Below, piece after piece: positions 32,155 through 40,448 of a DNA stretch of 64,000 bases. The position numbers were made by a program, and so were the translations under genes. Source of the stretch: Staphylococcus sp. MI 10-1553. GTDB taxonomy: Bacteria; Bacillota; Bacilli; Staphylococcales; Staphylococcaceae. Below the pieces are notes generated by a model. It searched no databases. It was given only the letters and a program-made list of their open reading frames with translations, and was not told where the DNA came from. Positions within the stretch are counted from its first letter, which is position 1. Each line of letters begins with the position of its first letter. The DNA is taken from NCBI RefSeq assembly GCF_010365305.1, contig NZ_CP048279.1:1860001-1924000 (forward strand), given 5' to 3'.

Positions 32155-33204
32155 TTATAAATGTGTTTCATCCAAAAACTTCACACAAACGCCTTCTGGA
32201 GCTGTTTGTTGATCATCTGTTTTTGTTAATCGACCCGTATCGAGATGACGTTTAAATACGACCACTTCTGAATTTTTTTCTTGATGGGCCACTACAAGAT
32301 AAGCATCATCTTCTGTAATATTAAAATCTCTTGGGAACGAGCCACCACTTGAAACGATGTCGACCAATTCAAGTTTGGCGCCGTCTTCTAATAATTTAAA
32401 GATGGCGATACTGTCGTGTCCACGGTTGCTCACATATAAGAAACGTTGATCATGTGATAAACGTACCGCAGCTAACTTTGTAGGTAACAGAAAATCTTCA
32501 GGTATCGTTAAGTGACGCTCTAATTCTGTAAAACGCCCATCTTCGTACGCCATTACAACAACAGTGTTTGATAATTCATTAACAACGTATGCATAACGTC
32601 CAGTTTTATGATAAGCAATATGTCTAGGCCCGTCACCTGGTTCCAATGCTGTTCTGTGAGCAACTTCTAAGCCTTGGTCGCCATAATGATATGTCACGAG
32701 TAAATCGGCACCTAAATCTACAGCCACAACGTATTTGTGCTCAGGTGTGACGTCTAAATAATGGACATGTGACTGCTCTTGTCTATCTACATTAGGGCCA
32801 TGTGGATATTCGTGAATCACTTCTTCAATTAAGCGTGTAATACGGTTGTTTGCAGCATCGAGTTCATAAATACGGGCAACCCCATCACCGTAAACCGCTT
32901 CAAATACATATTTTCCATCTGGTGATACTGCAACATAACAGCCCGAACCTTTCAACGACTCCAATGACTCCCCTGTTTTTTCAAGGCTACCTTCTTGATT
33001 AATTTTAAATGTAACTAAACCAGCATTTTTATCGTTTTTCGTAATTCCGATTAATGTATCCTCATGTTGAACAAGATATGTTGACGCATTCAATTCGTAT
33101 CCTGTTTCAACCGTTTCAATACGTCCTGCTTGTTCATTTAATTCAAAGCGATAAATTCCTTTACCGTCCTTTTTTGTATAAGAACCAATATAACCTTTTA
33201 CCAT
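32155..33204 (-). CDS. pgl: 6-phosphogluconolactonase-type lactonase (beta-propeller)
   Basis: A 349-residue seven-bladed beta-propeller of the lactonase family, proposed to hydrolyse 6-phosphogluconolactone in the pentose phosphate pathway. GYIGSYTKKDGKGIYRF starts the protein; SQPHVH-like SHVHYLDVTPEHKYVVAVDLGADLL, GDGPRHIAYH and RFLYVSNRGHDSIAIF are family motifs. ATG 33204 lies 8 bases after GGAGGGG; an upstream in-frame GTG (33213) is worse. Confidence 0.88.
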   Translation of the reverse strand: MVKGYIGSYTKKDGKGIYRFELNEQAGRIETVETGYELNASTYLVQHEDTLIGITKNDKNAGLVTFKINQEGSLEKTGESLESLKGSGCYVAVSPDGKYVFEAVYGDGVARIYELDAANNRITRLIEEVIHEYPHGPNVDRQEQSHVHYLDVTPEHKYVVAVDLGADLLVTYHYGDQGLEVAHRTALEPGDGPRHIAYHKTGRYAYVVNELSNTVVVMAYEDGRFTELERHLTIPEDFLLPTKLAAVRLSHDQRFLYVSNRGHDSIAIFKLLEDGAKLELVDIVSSGGSFPRDFNITEDDAYLVVAHQEKNSEVVVFKRHLDTGRLTKTDDQQTAPEGVCVKFLDETHL

Positions 33205-33306
33205 GGCATACACCCCTCCATTTTCTTACGTCTATTTTACCAAATTTTGATGATGAGACACACGAGAAACGTTTCATATAACTTATATCGCTGCTCATCT
33301 TGACAA

Positions 33307-33359
33307 TAAAAAAAGCGAGATTGAAATCTAATCCTTCTCATAGACTTCATATACTCGCT
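33307..33359 (-). terminator. Terminator of the 57-aa membrane protein gene
   Basis: AGCGAG (33314-33319) pairs with CTCGCT (33354-33359), and leftward the stem runs into seven T residues. It lies about 70 bases beyond the stop at 33432. Confidence 0.6.
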
Positions 33360-33431
33360 CTCAGTACTCAAAATCATAAAAATTGTTCGCCTCAAAAGAC
33401 TCTTTTATCGTTTTAAAAGCGAATGTTACTT

Positions 33432-33605
33432 TTATCCTTGGTTCGCTTCGATATCAGCAATAATTTCTTTCGTTTTGCTTTCGATTTCTTCAAAGTCTTT
33501 TTTAAATACATATGTCAATACTGCTAAACCAACACCTACAACGCCAGTAATCACTAGTGTTGAAACGAATAAAAATTTAAATAATCCCTTAATGAAATTC
33601 CACAT
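33432..33605 (-). CDS. Small membrane protein (57 aa)
   Basis: A short gene starting MWNFIKGLFKFLFVS with one hydrophobic helix (about 9-33) followed by an acidic and basic helical tail (KKDFEEIESKTKEIIADIE). The ATG at 33605 has GAGGTGA 8 bases upstream. The layout (short amphipathic start, one helix, charged tail) resembles YtxH-like or other staphylococcal small envelope proteins. Function unknown; a terminator follows. Confidence 0.75.
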   Translation of the reverse strand: MWNFIKGLFKFLFVSTLVITGVVGVGLAVLTYVFKKDFEEIESKTKEIIADIEANQG

Positions 33606-33773
33606 AACTCTTCACCTCTATATTTTATTGATGTCACAACTATCATATCATAAAAATACAATATCATTAAACTTATACCCCAATCTCGACTTTATTAATC
33701 AGAAATCAATTCAATTTTTAGAGTCAATATGTTACATTATCAATATAAAGAATAATGAAAGAGGGCTCTTAAA

Positions 33774-34163
33774 ATGCCATATATATCATTAATAAGTTCA
33801 TGGAAAAACAATGATATTGATAAAATTGAGGATATGGTAGATGATCGTGTCGCTGCATATTATGTGAATGAACTCGGAGAACCACAGTCACTCACAAAAT
33901 CAAATGTGATTGATATGTTGCGAAAACGTATGAATCAAATTGCAAAAATGAAAGATACACAATGGAATTTTGAGATGATTCATCGCGCACAAATCAACGA
34001 CGATCAAATGATTATATTTTATGTATACTCGGTAGAAAATCCAGATTATCCAAAAACAACGAAGACACTCGTCGCTTTAACATTTGGTGACACCCAATCG
34101 CTCAACCATCGTATTAAAACGATTTACATCACAACAAATGTCACAGAAGTCCATTCGACATAA
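33774..34163 (+). CDS. Conserved hypothetical protein, possibly NTF2-like (129 aa)
   Basis: A soluble 129-residue protein of unknown role, resembling a short conserved staphylococcal protein. The layout (N-terminal helix ISSWKNNDIDKIEDMVDDRVAAYYVN, then alternating strands MIIFYVYSV and KTLVALTFGD) is what SnoaL/NTF2-like folds show, but this is inference. GAGGG precedes the ATG. Confidence 0.7.
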   Translation: MPYISLISSWKNNDIDKIEDMVDDRVAAYYVNELGEPQSLTKSNVIDMLRKRMNQIAKMKDTQWNFEMIHRAQINDDQMIIFYVYSVENPDYPKTTKTLVALTFGDTQSLNHRIKTIYITTNVTEVHST

Positions 34164-34450
34164 CGCCATCATTGAACGCATGACGACATCAATTCAAGCT
34201 GCATTTCGCTGAATAAGGTTAGTGGCAACATTTCATACGCCCAACCTCTATTCAATTATGATGCAGTTCAACAATTGAATCTTTCGCATGCATAGAATCT
34301 CCTTCTCACTTCATTTCATTATAGACGGTTGGACTGAAAATGCGACGATACGAAGCTTTTTCAGTTTTCATTCAACATGTTAAAGTGGGACGGCCCAATC
34401 TTTTTGACATCGGATTTCTGTCCCATTTTTGTTGTTATACATAGGTTCAT
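34164..34450. other. Gene-free stretch with terminator hairpin
   Basis: No gene seen. A plus-strand hairpin, GTGGGAC (about 34385-34391) with GTCCCAT followed by TTTTGTTG (about 34421-34435), could end the transcript from 33774. No ribosome binding site precedes the open frame that crosses this stretch. Confidence 0.5.
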
Positions 34451-34453
34451 CCT

Positions 34454-34490
34454 TGATAAAAAAGAACCGAGATACGATCCATACCTCAGT
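34454..34490 (-). terminator. Minus-strand terminator of a candidate small RNA
   Basis: Leftward GAACTGAG pairs with CTCGGTTC and runs directly into TTTTTT. No annotated minus-strand gene ends here; the only candidate transcript is the one starting near 34780 that contains the 18-codon frame. Confidence 0.7.
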
Positions 34491-34682
34491 TCCCTCATTA
34501 TCAATATCCTTATTGACTATTCGACTGTAACCAACTCATATCGAAACTTTTTCATTTCGTTCTTATTTTTGCTAGTGCGCAATTTATATTTCAAATCTAT
34601 ACGACATGCTTCCGTATACATATCATGTTATCGTGTACTCACGTTAAACATATCCGTAAAAGCTTCAAAACAATGACTTCAA

Positions 34683-34739
34683 TTATTTTGTGAAATTTCT
34701 AAAGAACCAACGTTTAGCTTTATAATAGTATTCCCACAT
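34683..34739 (-). CDS. Putative 18-residue peptide MWEYYYKAKRWFFRNFTK
   Basis: A very short frame with a strong GGGGGGG ribosome binding site 6 bases before its ATG at 34739. The peptide is aromatic and strongly basic with no acidic residue but one Glu. An AT-rich promoter-like region with a 12-bp inverted repeat lies 20-70 bases upstream, and an intrinsic terminator closes the unit at 34454. It could be a secreted-like or antimicrobial-type peptide, a leader peptide or the coding part of a dual-function RNA. Conservation has not been checked. Confidence 0.4.
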   Translation of the reverse strand: MWEYYYKAKRWFFRNFTK

Positions 34740-34758
34740 ATACTTCCCCCCCTATTGA

Positions 34759-34806
34759 TTTAATATACTTTTCCAATTGTTATAATGATAAAATAAGTAT
34801 ATTAAA
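34759..34806. promoter_or_regulatory. 12-bp inverted repeat around divergent promoter elements
   Basis: TTTAATATACTT (34759-34770) and AAGTATATTAAA (34795-34806) are perfect inverted repeats spanning TATAAT (34781-34786, plus strand). Plus-strand transcription would feed the hydrolase gene starting at 34889; minus-strand transcription would feed the 18-codon frame. The arrangement resembles an operator for a dimeric regulator, which cannot be named. Confidence 0.5.
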
Positions 34807-34888
34807 GTAGCGTATGAATTACCATTAAGGAAATATTACAACCTATTAACAAATTATGTTATACAGATGTCAGAAAGGATGGATACAC

Positions 34889-35932
34889 ATGCAACAAGTG
34901 TCATCAGACGTTTTAACTTTTCGTGGTACGCATTATGATTATGGTGTTGCTACAGGTCAATGGCTGCAACAAACTGCCATGTTGAAAAATAGAGAAAAAG
35001 AATGGAAAAAGCGCGTCCCTCGTTTTGACATCGATCTAGAAGAAACCTATCAAATTTTCCAACAGTTCGCTCCTAAAATATGGGATGAAATTCAAGGGAT
35101 TCAAGATGTGTTAAACATACCGACAAGACAAGCGATTTTGAACTTTGCGCATTATCGTTTTACGACATTGCCTGACAGTGGTTGCTCGGTATTTGTTGGA
35201 GAGGATTACTTAGTACGCAATTACGATTATCATCCGGCCACATACGATGCACGTTATCAACTGTTCCAACCGACCGATGGAGGCTATGCGCAAATTGGCC
35301 CGATGTCACGGACAACTGGGCGTATGGATGGTATGAACGAACATGGGTTAGTCATGGCTTATAATTTTATGCATCGTAAAAAACCTGCGAATGGCTTTGT
35401 TTGTTATATGATTGGACGCTTAGTATTAGAATATTGTTGTCATGTCGAAGAAGCGATCCAATTTTTAAAAGCATTACCACATCGAAGCTCATTCAGCTAT
35501 ATTGTGCAAGATAAAACGGGGGCACACGCCATTGTAGAAGTGACACCAAGAGGCATTGATGTCCGTTACGATACGACTTGTACAAATCACTTTAAATTAC
35601 TTACACATGAAAACCGTAACTATACAAAAGAGTCAGAAGAACGTTTGGCACGGCTTGATACCCAAGTCCAGTCATCTGAGCAATCACGTTTCGATATTTT
35701 CAAACGCTTTAATGATCCACAATACGAACTGTATAGTAAGTTGTTTAAAAGTTGGAGTGGCACGATTCACACAACGATGTATGAACCGCGTCAACTTTAT
35801 GCGTGGATTACTTTAGGTGAAAATCAACCACCTATCAAATTTGATTTTGGCGCCTGGCTTAAAGGTCAGCAAATTGAAACAACAACGTTAACAGGTCACA
35901 TCGATACTGGCATTCACTTTGCTACACATTAA
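34889..35932 (+). CDS. C45-family acyltransferase/hydrolase (choloylglycine hydrolase-like)
   Basis: A 347-residue Ntn-hydrolase. The catalytic region DSGCSVFVGEDYLVRNYDYHP has Cys99 as candidate nucleophile, and MDGMNEHGLVMAYNF matches the second C45/Cons_hypoth motif. No signal peptide. The family includes acyl-CoA:6-aminopenicillanate acyltransferase and bile salt hydrolase relatives; the substrate here is not predictable. ATG 34889 has GAAAGGATGG upstream; an upstream ATG at 34856 lacks one. Confidence 0.8.
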   Translation: MQQVSSDVLTFRGTHYDYGVATGQWLQQTAMLKNREKEWKKRVPRFDIDLEETYQIFQQFAPKIWDEIQGIQDVLNIPTRQAILNFAHYRFTTLPDSGCSVFVGEDYLVRNYDYHPATYDARYQLFQPTDGGYAQIGPMSRTTGRMDGMNEHGLVMAYNFMHRKKPANGFVCYMIGRLVLEYCCHVEEAIQFLKALPHRSSFSYIVQDKTGAHAIVEVTPRGIDVRYDTTCTNHFKLLTHENRNYTKESEERLARLDTQVQSSEQSRFDIFKRFNDPQYELYSKLFKSWSGTIHTTMYEPRQLYAWITLGENQPPIKFDFGAWLKGQQIETTTLTGHIDTGIHFATH

Positions 35933-35973
35933 TGTTGATGAATGGTCTGTTAAACGACGTATCATCGAAATAT

Positions 35974-36024
35974 AAAAAATACAGGTGCTCGGATAACTTC
36001 ATATCCAAGTCCCTGTATTTTTTT
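35974..36024. terminator. Bidirectional terminator (hydrolase / DUF4097 gene)
   Basis: AAAAAATACAGG pairs with CCTGTATTTTTTT, with inner GGATA/TATCC. Lies between convergent genes. Confidence 0.9.
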
Positions 36025-36026
36025 GC

Positions 36027-36869
36027 CTATTCGACAGTGATATCGCCACGTGTCGTATAAAGTTCTATTTGATGCGCGCCTGTCCCATTTTTACCTTTTT
36101 TAAGCTGCTCGTTATTGATGATTGCTTTACCTTTTTCAGGATTGAGCGACAGCATTACGTCAGTTGGCGATTGACGATACCCTAAATAAATATTGCCATC
36201 TTTGACTGAGCTTTTGAAATCACAATCCGTTAGCATATCTTTCAAGTGAATATCACCACTATTCAACTTAAAAATACTGTTCTTGAGTAGTGTTTTTTCA
36301 CCATTAATTTTTCCTTGTTTAATATTGAATTCACTATTGTCTATGCGACTGTTTTCAATATTCACAAGTGTTTCATTGGCGCTAAATTTAGAATGGGTCA
36401 ACTGACTATTATGAATATTCAATTCTCCACTGTCACCATTCCAAATCGTTGCATGATCAATATTTACGTTTGCTATATCCACCGCACCTAAATTCGAAGT
36501 GAAATCGATTTCTTTAAGTTGGTCTTGAGGAATGCCAATTTCAAGCTGTCCTTCTAAATCATTAAATGGGTTGAGATTCGGCGTTCGAATACCTGATCGA
36601 TTCATTTCAGTAATCGTTAACACTCGACTTTGTTTTGAAACTTTCATATCTTGTTTTCCTTCGTATGAGATGTGAAAGTCATCGCTCGGCACCATTTTAA
36701 TATTAGTCGAATCAACGTTAATAACAATTTGATTGATTGCGCTTTTTTCAAAGATTTTATCGATTTTCTCAACAGATTGTTTTTTCTTTTCAAAACCAAA
36801 CCACACGGCTGTCCCTAAAATAAAACAAATTAAAAAGCAACTGAGTCCAAATACGAATAACTTTCTCAT
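36027..36869 (-). CDS. DUF4097 beta-strand repeat membrane-anchored protein
   Basis: A 280-residue protein with one N-terminal membrane helix (about 5-25) or uncleaved signal anchor, then a long extracellular beta-solenoid-like region (about 45-280) of short repeated strands with N-I-x-N-S patterns (VNIENSRIDNSEFNIKQGKING). DUF4097 proteins are usually paired with DUF1700 proteins, as here with a 4-base overlap. In Firmicutes such pairs often accompany cell-envelope stress regulators, none of which is adjacent here. Function unknown. Confidence 0.8.
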   Translation of the reverse strand: MRKLFVFGLSCFLICFILGTAVWFGFEKKKQSVEKIDKIFEKSAINQIVINVDSTNIKMVPSDDFHISYEGKQDMKVSKQSRVLTITEMNRSGIRTPNLNPFNDLEGQLEIGIPQDQLKEIDFTSNLGAVDIANVNIDHATIWNGDSGELNIHNSQLTHSKFSANETLVNIENSRIDNSEFNIKQGKINGEKTLLKNSIFKLNSGDIHLKDMLTDCDFKSSVKDGNIYLGYRQSPTDVMLSLNPEKGKAIINNEQLKKGKNGTGAHQIELYTTRGDITVE

Positions 36870-37429
36870 GACTGTGATGTTCCTTTTTTAATAAAATTGA
36901 CATTCCATTTTAAATATTTAATAAGTAATTTTCTTATAGCTGCAATCAGTTTAACAATCATTACGATAAACATCATGCCCAGTCCTAAATAAGCAAAACT
37001 ATATAAATAATTGCTGAGGGAGAATGAAAACATCCCTGACCAAATATCTGTAATCAACAGCAACAGTGGCGATAATAACATACCTAAAGCGATAAACGTC
37101 CCTATCAGTAAGAGTAAGCCCACAAAAAAGAGCGGAATCACAATAAAAAACAATGTAATCATACTCATTCCAATTGTTGCAAATACAGCGCGGACTAAAT
37201 GCGTGACATCCGGTTTCTTTTCAGCATTTTTGACTGCATATTTTGCATAACGTTGCTTCGCGATTTGTTTCGGTGTATCGAGAGCATTGACGATGGCTTC
37301 ATCTGATTTACCATCCAATCCTTCACGATAAAAATGGTTTTCATACTCATTCATCACTTCGTCAACGATATGATTTGGCAATCGATGTAATTGGTATTCT
37401 AATTCATTCAAAAACGTAATTTTATCCAT
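36866..37429 (-). CDS. DUF1700 / HAAS-domain membrane protein
   Basis: A 187-residue protein. The N-terminal cytoplasmic HAAS segment (MDKITFLNELEYQLHRLPNHIVDEVMNEYENHF ... ETPKQIA-like LDTPKQIAKQR) is followed by about four membrane helices (about 80-180). The start at 37429 is backed by GGGGAG; an in-frame upstream ATG at 37498 has none. It overlaps the DUF4097 gene by 4 bases. These pairs resemble the membrane components of envelope-stress modules. Confidence 0.82.
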   Translation of the reverse strand: MDKITFLNELEYQLHRLPNHIVDEVMNEYENHFYREGLDGKSDEAIVNALDTPKQIAKQRYAKYAVKNAEKKPDVTHLVRAVFATIGMSMITLFFIVIPLFFVGLLLLIGTFIALGMLLSPLLLLITDIWSGMFSFSLSNYLYSFAYLGLGMMFIVMIVKLIAAIRKLLIKYLKWNVNFIKKGTSQS

Positions 37430-37606
37430 CGCAGCTCCCCCCTTTTTTAATCTTTTATCACCCCAAATTATAAGGAGTTGTGCTGTAAAATTAAACACTT
37501 TTTGAATATTTGTATTGTAAATGTCATAATCTTAATTTGTCGTAATCTTTTTAATTTTCTTCAAAATCATACACTGCTATAATGAATTAAAAGGGAGGGA
37601 TATTTT

Positions 37607-38164
37607 ATGGCACATTTAAGAACTTATTACACAGAAGCTAAACCTTTCGAACAGTACATTCAACATATGGAACAAAATCAAACAGAAGTCTTAAATATTT
37701 ATAAAGATTTCGATATGCCGACTGATGATGAGAGAATTGAAAAAATTAAAGATAGAGGCTACAAATATGTCCTCGTCATTACAGAGGATTGGTGTGGCGA
37801 TGCAATGATGAATAACCCTATTTTGAAACATATTGCCGAACGCGCCAATTTAGAGGTTCGCGCATTTTATCGTGATGACAATACAGATTTAATTGATCAA
37901 TATTTAACAAATGGTAAGACACGTTCCATTCCAATTTATATTTTTATGAATGAGAAGTTTGAACAAAAAGCGGTATGGGGACCCCGTGCATTAAATGTCC
38001 AAAAATTTGTAGAGGACATACGTAAAACATCATTGCCGGACAAAGCAGATCCGCGCTTTGAGGAGAAGCAAAAAGAAGTACATCTCAAGATTCGAGAGCG
38101 CTATTTGACAGACGCATCATTTTGGCATGATGTGTATGAATCAATTATGTCTCGACTCGTATAA
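37607..38164 (+). CDS. Thioredoxin-fold family protein
   Basis: A 185-residue protein of the thioredoxin_9-like group. YVLVITEDWCGDAMMNNPIL has one active-site-like cysteine (Cys63 in WCGDA) instead of the CxxC pair, so it is unlikely to be a classical disulfide oxidoreductase. The fold continues as FYRDDNTDLIDQYLTNGKTRSIPIYIFM, with cis-Pro SIP. Role unknown. AGGGAGGGA precedes the ATG. Confidence 0.85.
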   Translation: MAHLRTYYTEAKPFEQYIQHMEQNQTEVLNIYKDFDMPTDDERIEKIKDRGYKYVLVITEDWCGDAMMNNPILKHIAERANLEVRAFYRDDNTDLIDQYLTNGKTRSIPIYIFMNEKFEQKAVWGPRALNVQKFVEDIRKTSLPDKADPRFEEKQKEVHLKIRERYLTDASFWHDVYESIMSRLV

Positions 38165-38208
38165 TAAATCGTAGGAAAGGGGCTGGGACATAAATCCCGG
38201 CTCAAATA

Positions 38209-38256
38209 AAGAATCGACTAAGTAAGAAATCATTTACTTAATCGATTCTTTTTTAG
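38209..38256 (+). terminator. Terminator at the left IS1182 end
   Basis: AAGAATCGACTAAGTAA pairs with TTACTTAATCGATTCTT across a short loop, followed by TTTTTT. It would end the thioredoxin-like gene transcript and shield the transposase from read-through. Confidence 0.85.
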
Positions 38257-38330
38257 ATATTATTTAAAAAAAATAAAGTCCTCGCGTATAATATTGAATA
38301 ACCACAAACATAAATACGGAGGAACTTTAT

Positions 38331-40448
38331 ATGTATAAAAATTATAACATGTTTCAACTTACACTTCCAATAGAAACTGAGATGTCTTTTCCTGAAAATG
38401 ATATTGTATTCATTATTAACAAACTTGTAGAATCTGTTCCCCAAGAAGCTTTTAATCCATATTATAGCCAAAGAGGTCCTTCATCTTATCACCCAAAAAT
38501 GATGTTAAAAATCATACTGTATAGTTATGCCCATTCTGTTTTTTCAGGACGAAGAATCGAGCATCTGTTAAAAGATAGTTGTCGAATGATGTGGCTTGCG
38601 CAAGGTCAAACGCCAACTTATAGAACCATCAATCGCTTTAGAGTGAATCCCCACATGATGGAATTTCTACATATTTTATTTGTCGGTTTAAGAGCCCAAT
38701 TATTAGAAGATAAACTCATTACAGAGGATGTCATTTATATTGATGGCACAAAAATAGAAGCAAATGCGAATAAGTACACATTCCAGTGGCTGGCTAATAC
38801 GAAGCGTTTTAGTCAGTCTGTCATTGAAAAATCAACGGCTTTATATGAGCAACTCGTTTCTGAAGAGATTATTCCTGAAATCAAACGTGAATCTGGGCAT
38901 GAATTAACAAGTGAAGAACTGAATCAAATAGAGACGCATTTAGGTCATAAAAATGATGCGCTCACGTCTGAAATTGAAACGACTCAAGATGTAGAGACAA
39001 GAAAAACCCTTAGAAAAGAAAGAAGTAAGGTGAGACAAAGTAAGAAAGCCATCCAAGATTTTAAAGACCGTAAAATCAAATATGACAAGCAAATGGAAAT
39101 TTATGGTGACAGAAAAAGTTATTCAAAGACCGACCACGATGCGACCTTCATGAGAATGAAAGATGATCATATGAGAAACGGCCAATTGAAACCGGGTTAT
39201 AACCTACAAATCGCAACCCATAATCAATTCGTTTTAGCTTTTGGTGTTTACAGTTATCCAGGTGATACAAGAACGCTCGAACCATTTTTAAAATCCATCC
39301 ACAATTTATATGGTGACATTCCAGAGTATATTGTGGCAGATGCGGGTTACGGAAGTGAATACAACTATACCATGATACTCGATGAATTTGAGAAAACACC
39401 TTTAATCACTTATAGTATGTATCTCAAAGAGAAGCAGCGCAAATATAAAAACAATCCATTTATTACTGCTAACTGGGAATACCGTGAGATAGATGATTAC
39501 TATATATGTCCTAACAAAAAGGAATTACATTTCCAAAGTTACAGAAAGAAAAGAGACGGATACGGTATTCAAAGAGATTTTAAATTATATGCATGTGAAG
39601 CGTGTGTGGGCTGTCCATTACGAAGTCAATGTATGAAGCAAAGTACGAACCCCAACACAAATAAACGCTTATTTAAAAATTTAACTTGGGACTATTTTAA
39701 AGCCTTCACAAATCAACAGCTTTCAGATCCAAAGACGAAACACATTTATCAAAAGAGAAAGATAGATGTTGAATCAACTTTTGGAAATCTGAAGGCTAAT
39801 TTGGGTTTCCAAAGATTATCGGTTCGCACAAAATCAAAGGTTGAGTGTGAACTTGGCATCGCACTCATGGCAGTGAATATACGAAAACTAGCTAAAATAA
39901 GTGTTCGTTTTCGTTCGTTAATAAGAAAAAAGCCGTCAAATTCTAAAAAAATGAATTTTGACGTCTTTTTCTTAAAGGAGCTGAAGTCTATGTCCCAGCC
40001 CCTTCCTTTTGACAAAGATTATACGAACAGGCTAATGAAGAGAACGAAAACGAGCCCACTCACTGAAATAATGGTTTCAATTAATGACCATGTTAAAAAT
40101 GTTTCTTTTACTGTTAATCCGAAATACTCTTTGAACATCCAGAAACCTGCGTCGTTAACATGTGAGCAAAATATGCTACCTGCCCCAATCGCTAATGCAA
40201 CGAGTGCTAAGTTGACATCTGCTGTTTGTAACAACGGTAACACGATACCCGTAGTTGAAATCGCCGCTACTGTTGCTGAACCGAGCGCAAGCCGTAAAAT
40301 GGCTGCGACTAACCATGCTAACAGAATTGGTGAAATGTGGACGTCAGTAAATATTTTTTCAATGGCACCTCCAACGCCACCATCAATGAGCACTTGTTTG
40401 AATGCCCCACCTGCACCGATAATCAACAACATCATCCCAATCGGATAA
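38331..40448 (+). CDS. IS1182-family transposase (open frame runs past the element)
   Basis: The first about 558 codons encode an IS1182 transposase: N-terminal YNMFQLTLPIETEMSFPENDI and SQRGPSSYHPKMMLKIILYSYAHSVFSGRRIEHL, then a DDE domain with YIDGTKIEANANKYTF and VADAGYGSEYNYTMI, zinc-like CEACVGCPLRSQC, and the late KRKIDVESTFGNLKANLGFQRLSVRTKSKVECELG. The frame then reads through the right inverted repeat and antisense through gntP before a stop at 40448. The true protein may end by a stop not supplied at this insertion site, so residues after about 558 are chance sequence. Confidence 0.85.
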   Translation: MYKNYNMFQLTLPIETEMSFPENDIVFIINKLVESVPQEAFNPYYSQRGPSSYHPKMMLKIILYSYAHSVFSGRRIEHLLKDSCRMMWLAQGQTPTYRTINRFRVNPHMMEFLHILFVGLRAQLLEDKLITEDVIYIDGTKIEANANKYTFQWLANTKRFSQSVIEKSTALYEQLVSEEIIPEIKRESGHELTSEELNQIETHLGHKNDALTSEIETTQDVETRKTLRKERSKVRQSKKAIQDFKDRKIKYDKQMEIYGDRKSYSKTDHDATFMRMKDDHMRNGQLKPGYNLQIATHNQFVLAFGVYSYPGDTRTLEPFLKSIHNLYGDIPEYIVADAGYGSEYNYTMILDEFEKTPLITYSMYLKEKQRKYKNNPFITANWEYREIDDYYICPNKKELHFQSYRKKRDGYGIQRDFKLYACEACVGCPLRSQCMKQSTNPNTNKRLFKNLTWDYFKAFTNQQLSDPKTKHIYQKRKIDVESTFGNLKANLGFQRLSVRTKSKVECELGIALMAVNIRKLAKISVRFRSLIRKKPSNSKKMNFDVFFLKELKSMSQPLPFDKDYTNRLMKRTKTSPLTEIMVSINDHVKNVSFTVNPKYSLNIQKPASLTCEQNMLPAPIANATSAKLTSAVCNNGNTIPVVEIAATVAEPSASRKMAATNHANRIGEMWTSVNIFSMAPPTPPSMSTCLNAPPAPIINNIIPIG
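39925..39971 (+). terminator. Terminator near the right end of the IS1182 element
   Basis: AAAAGCCGTCAAATTC pairs imperfectly with GAATTTTGACGTCTTTTTC around an A-rich loop, inside the transposase C-terminal coding region. Confidence 0.6.

Larger units (their letters stand above)
38179..40004 (+). mobile_element. IS1182-family insertion sequence
   Basis: About 1.8 kb bounded by imperfect inverted repeats: GGGGCTGGGACATA at the left (38179 on) and TATGTCCCAGCCCC at the right (to about 40002). A terminator hairpin follows the left end (AAGAATCGA.../...TCGATTCTT, 38209-38250, then TTTTTT), and another lies inside the right end (39925-39971). The element sits between the thioredoxin-like gene and gntP, only about 15 bases from the gntP stop. 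Target duplications are not obvious. Confidence 0.85.

Noticed and set aside
34377..34676. 99-codon plus-strand frame
   Set aside because: No ribosome binding site, odd composition, overlaps two terminator hairpins and the opposite-strand small RNA candidate.
40019..40448. C-terminal extension of the IS1182 transposase
   Set aside because: Lies beyond the inverted repeat and antisense to gntP; not homologous protein.
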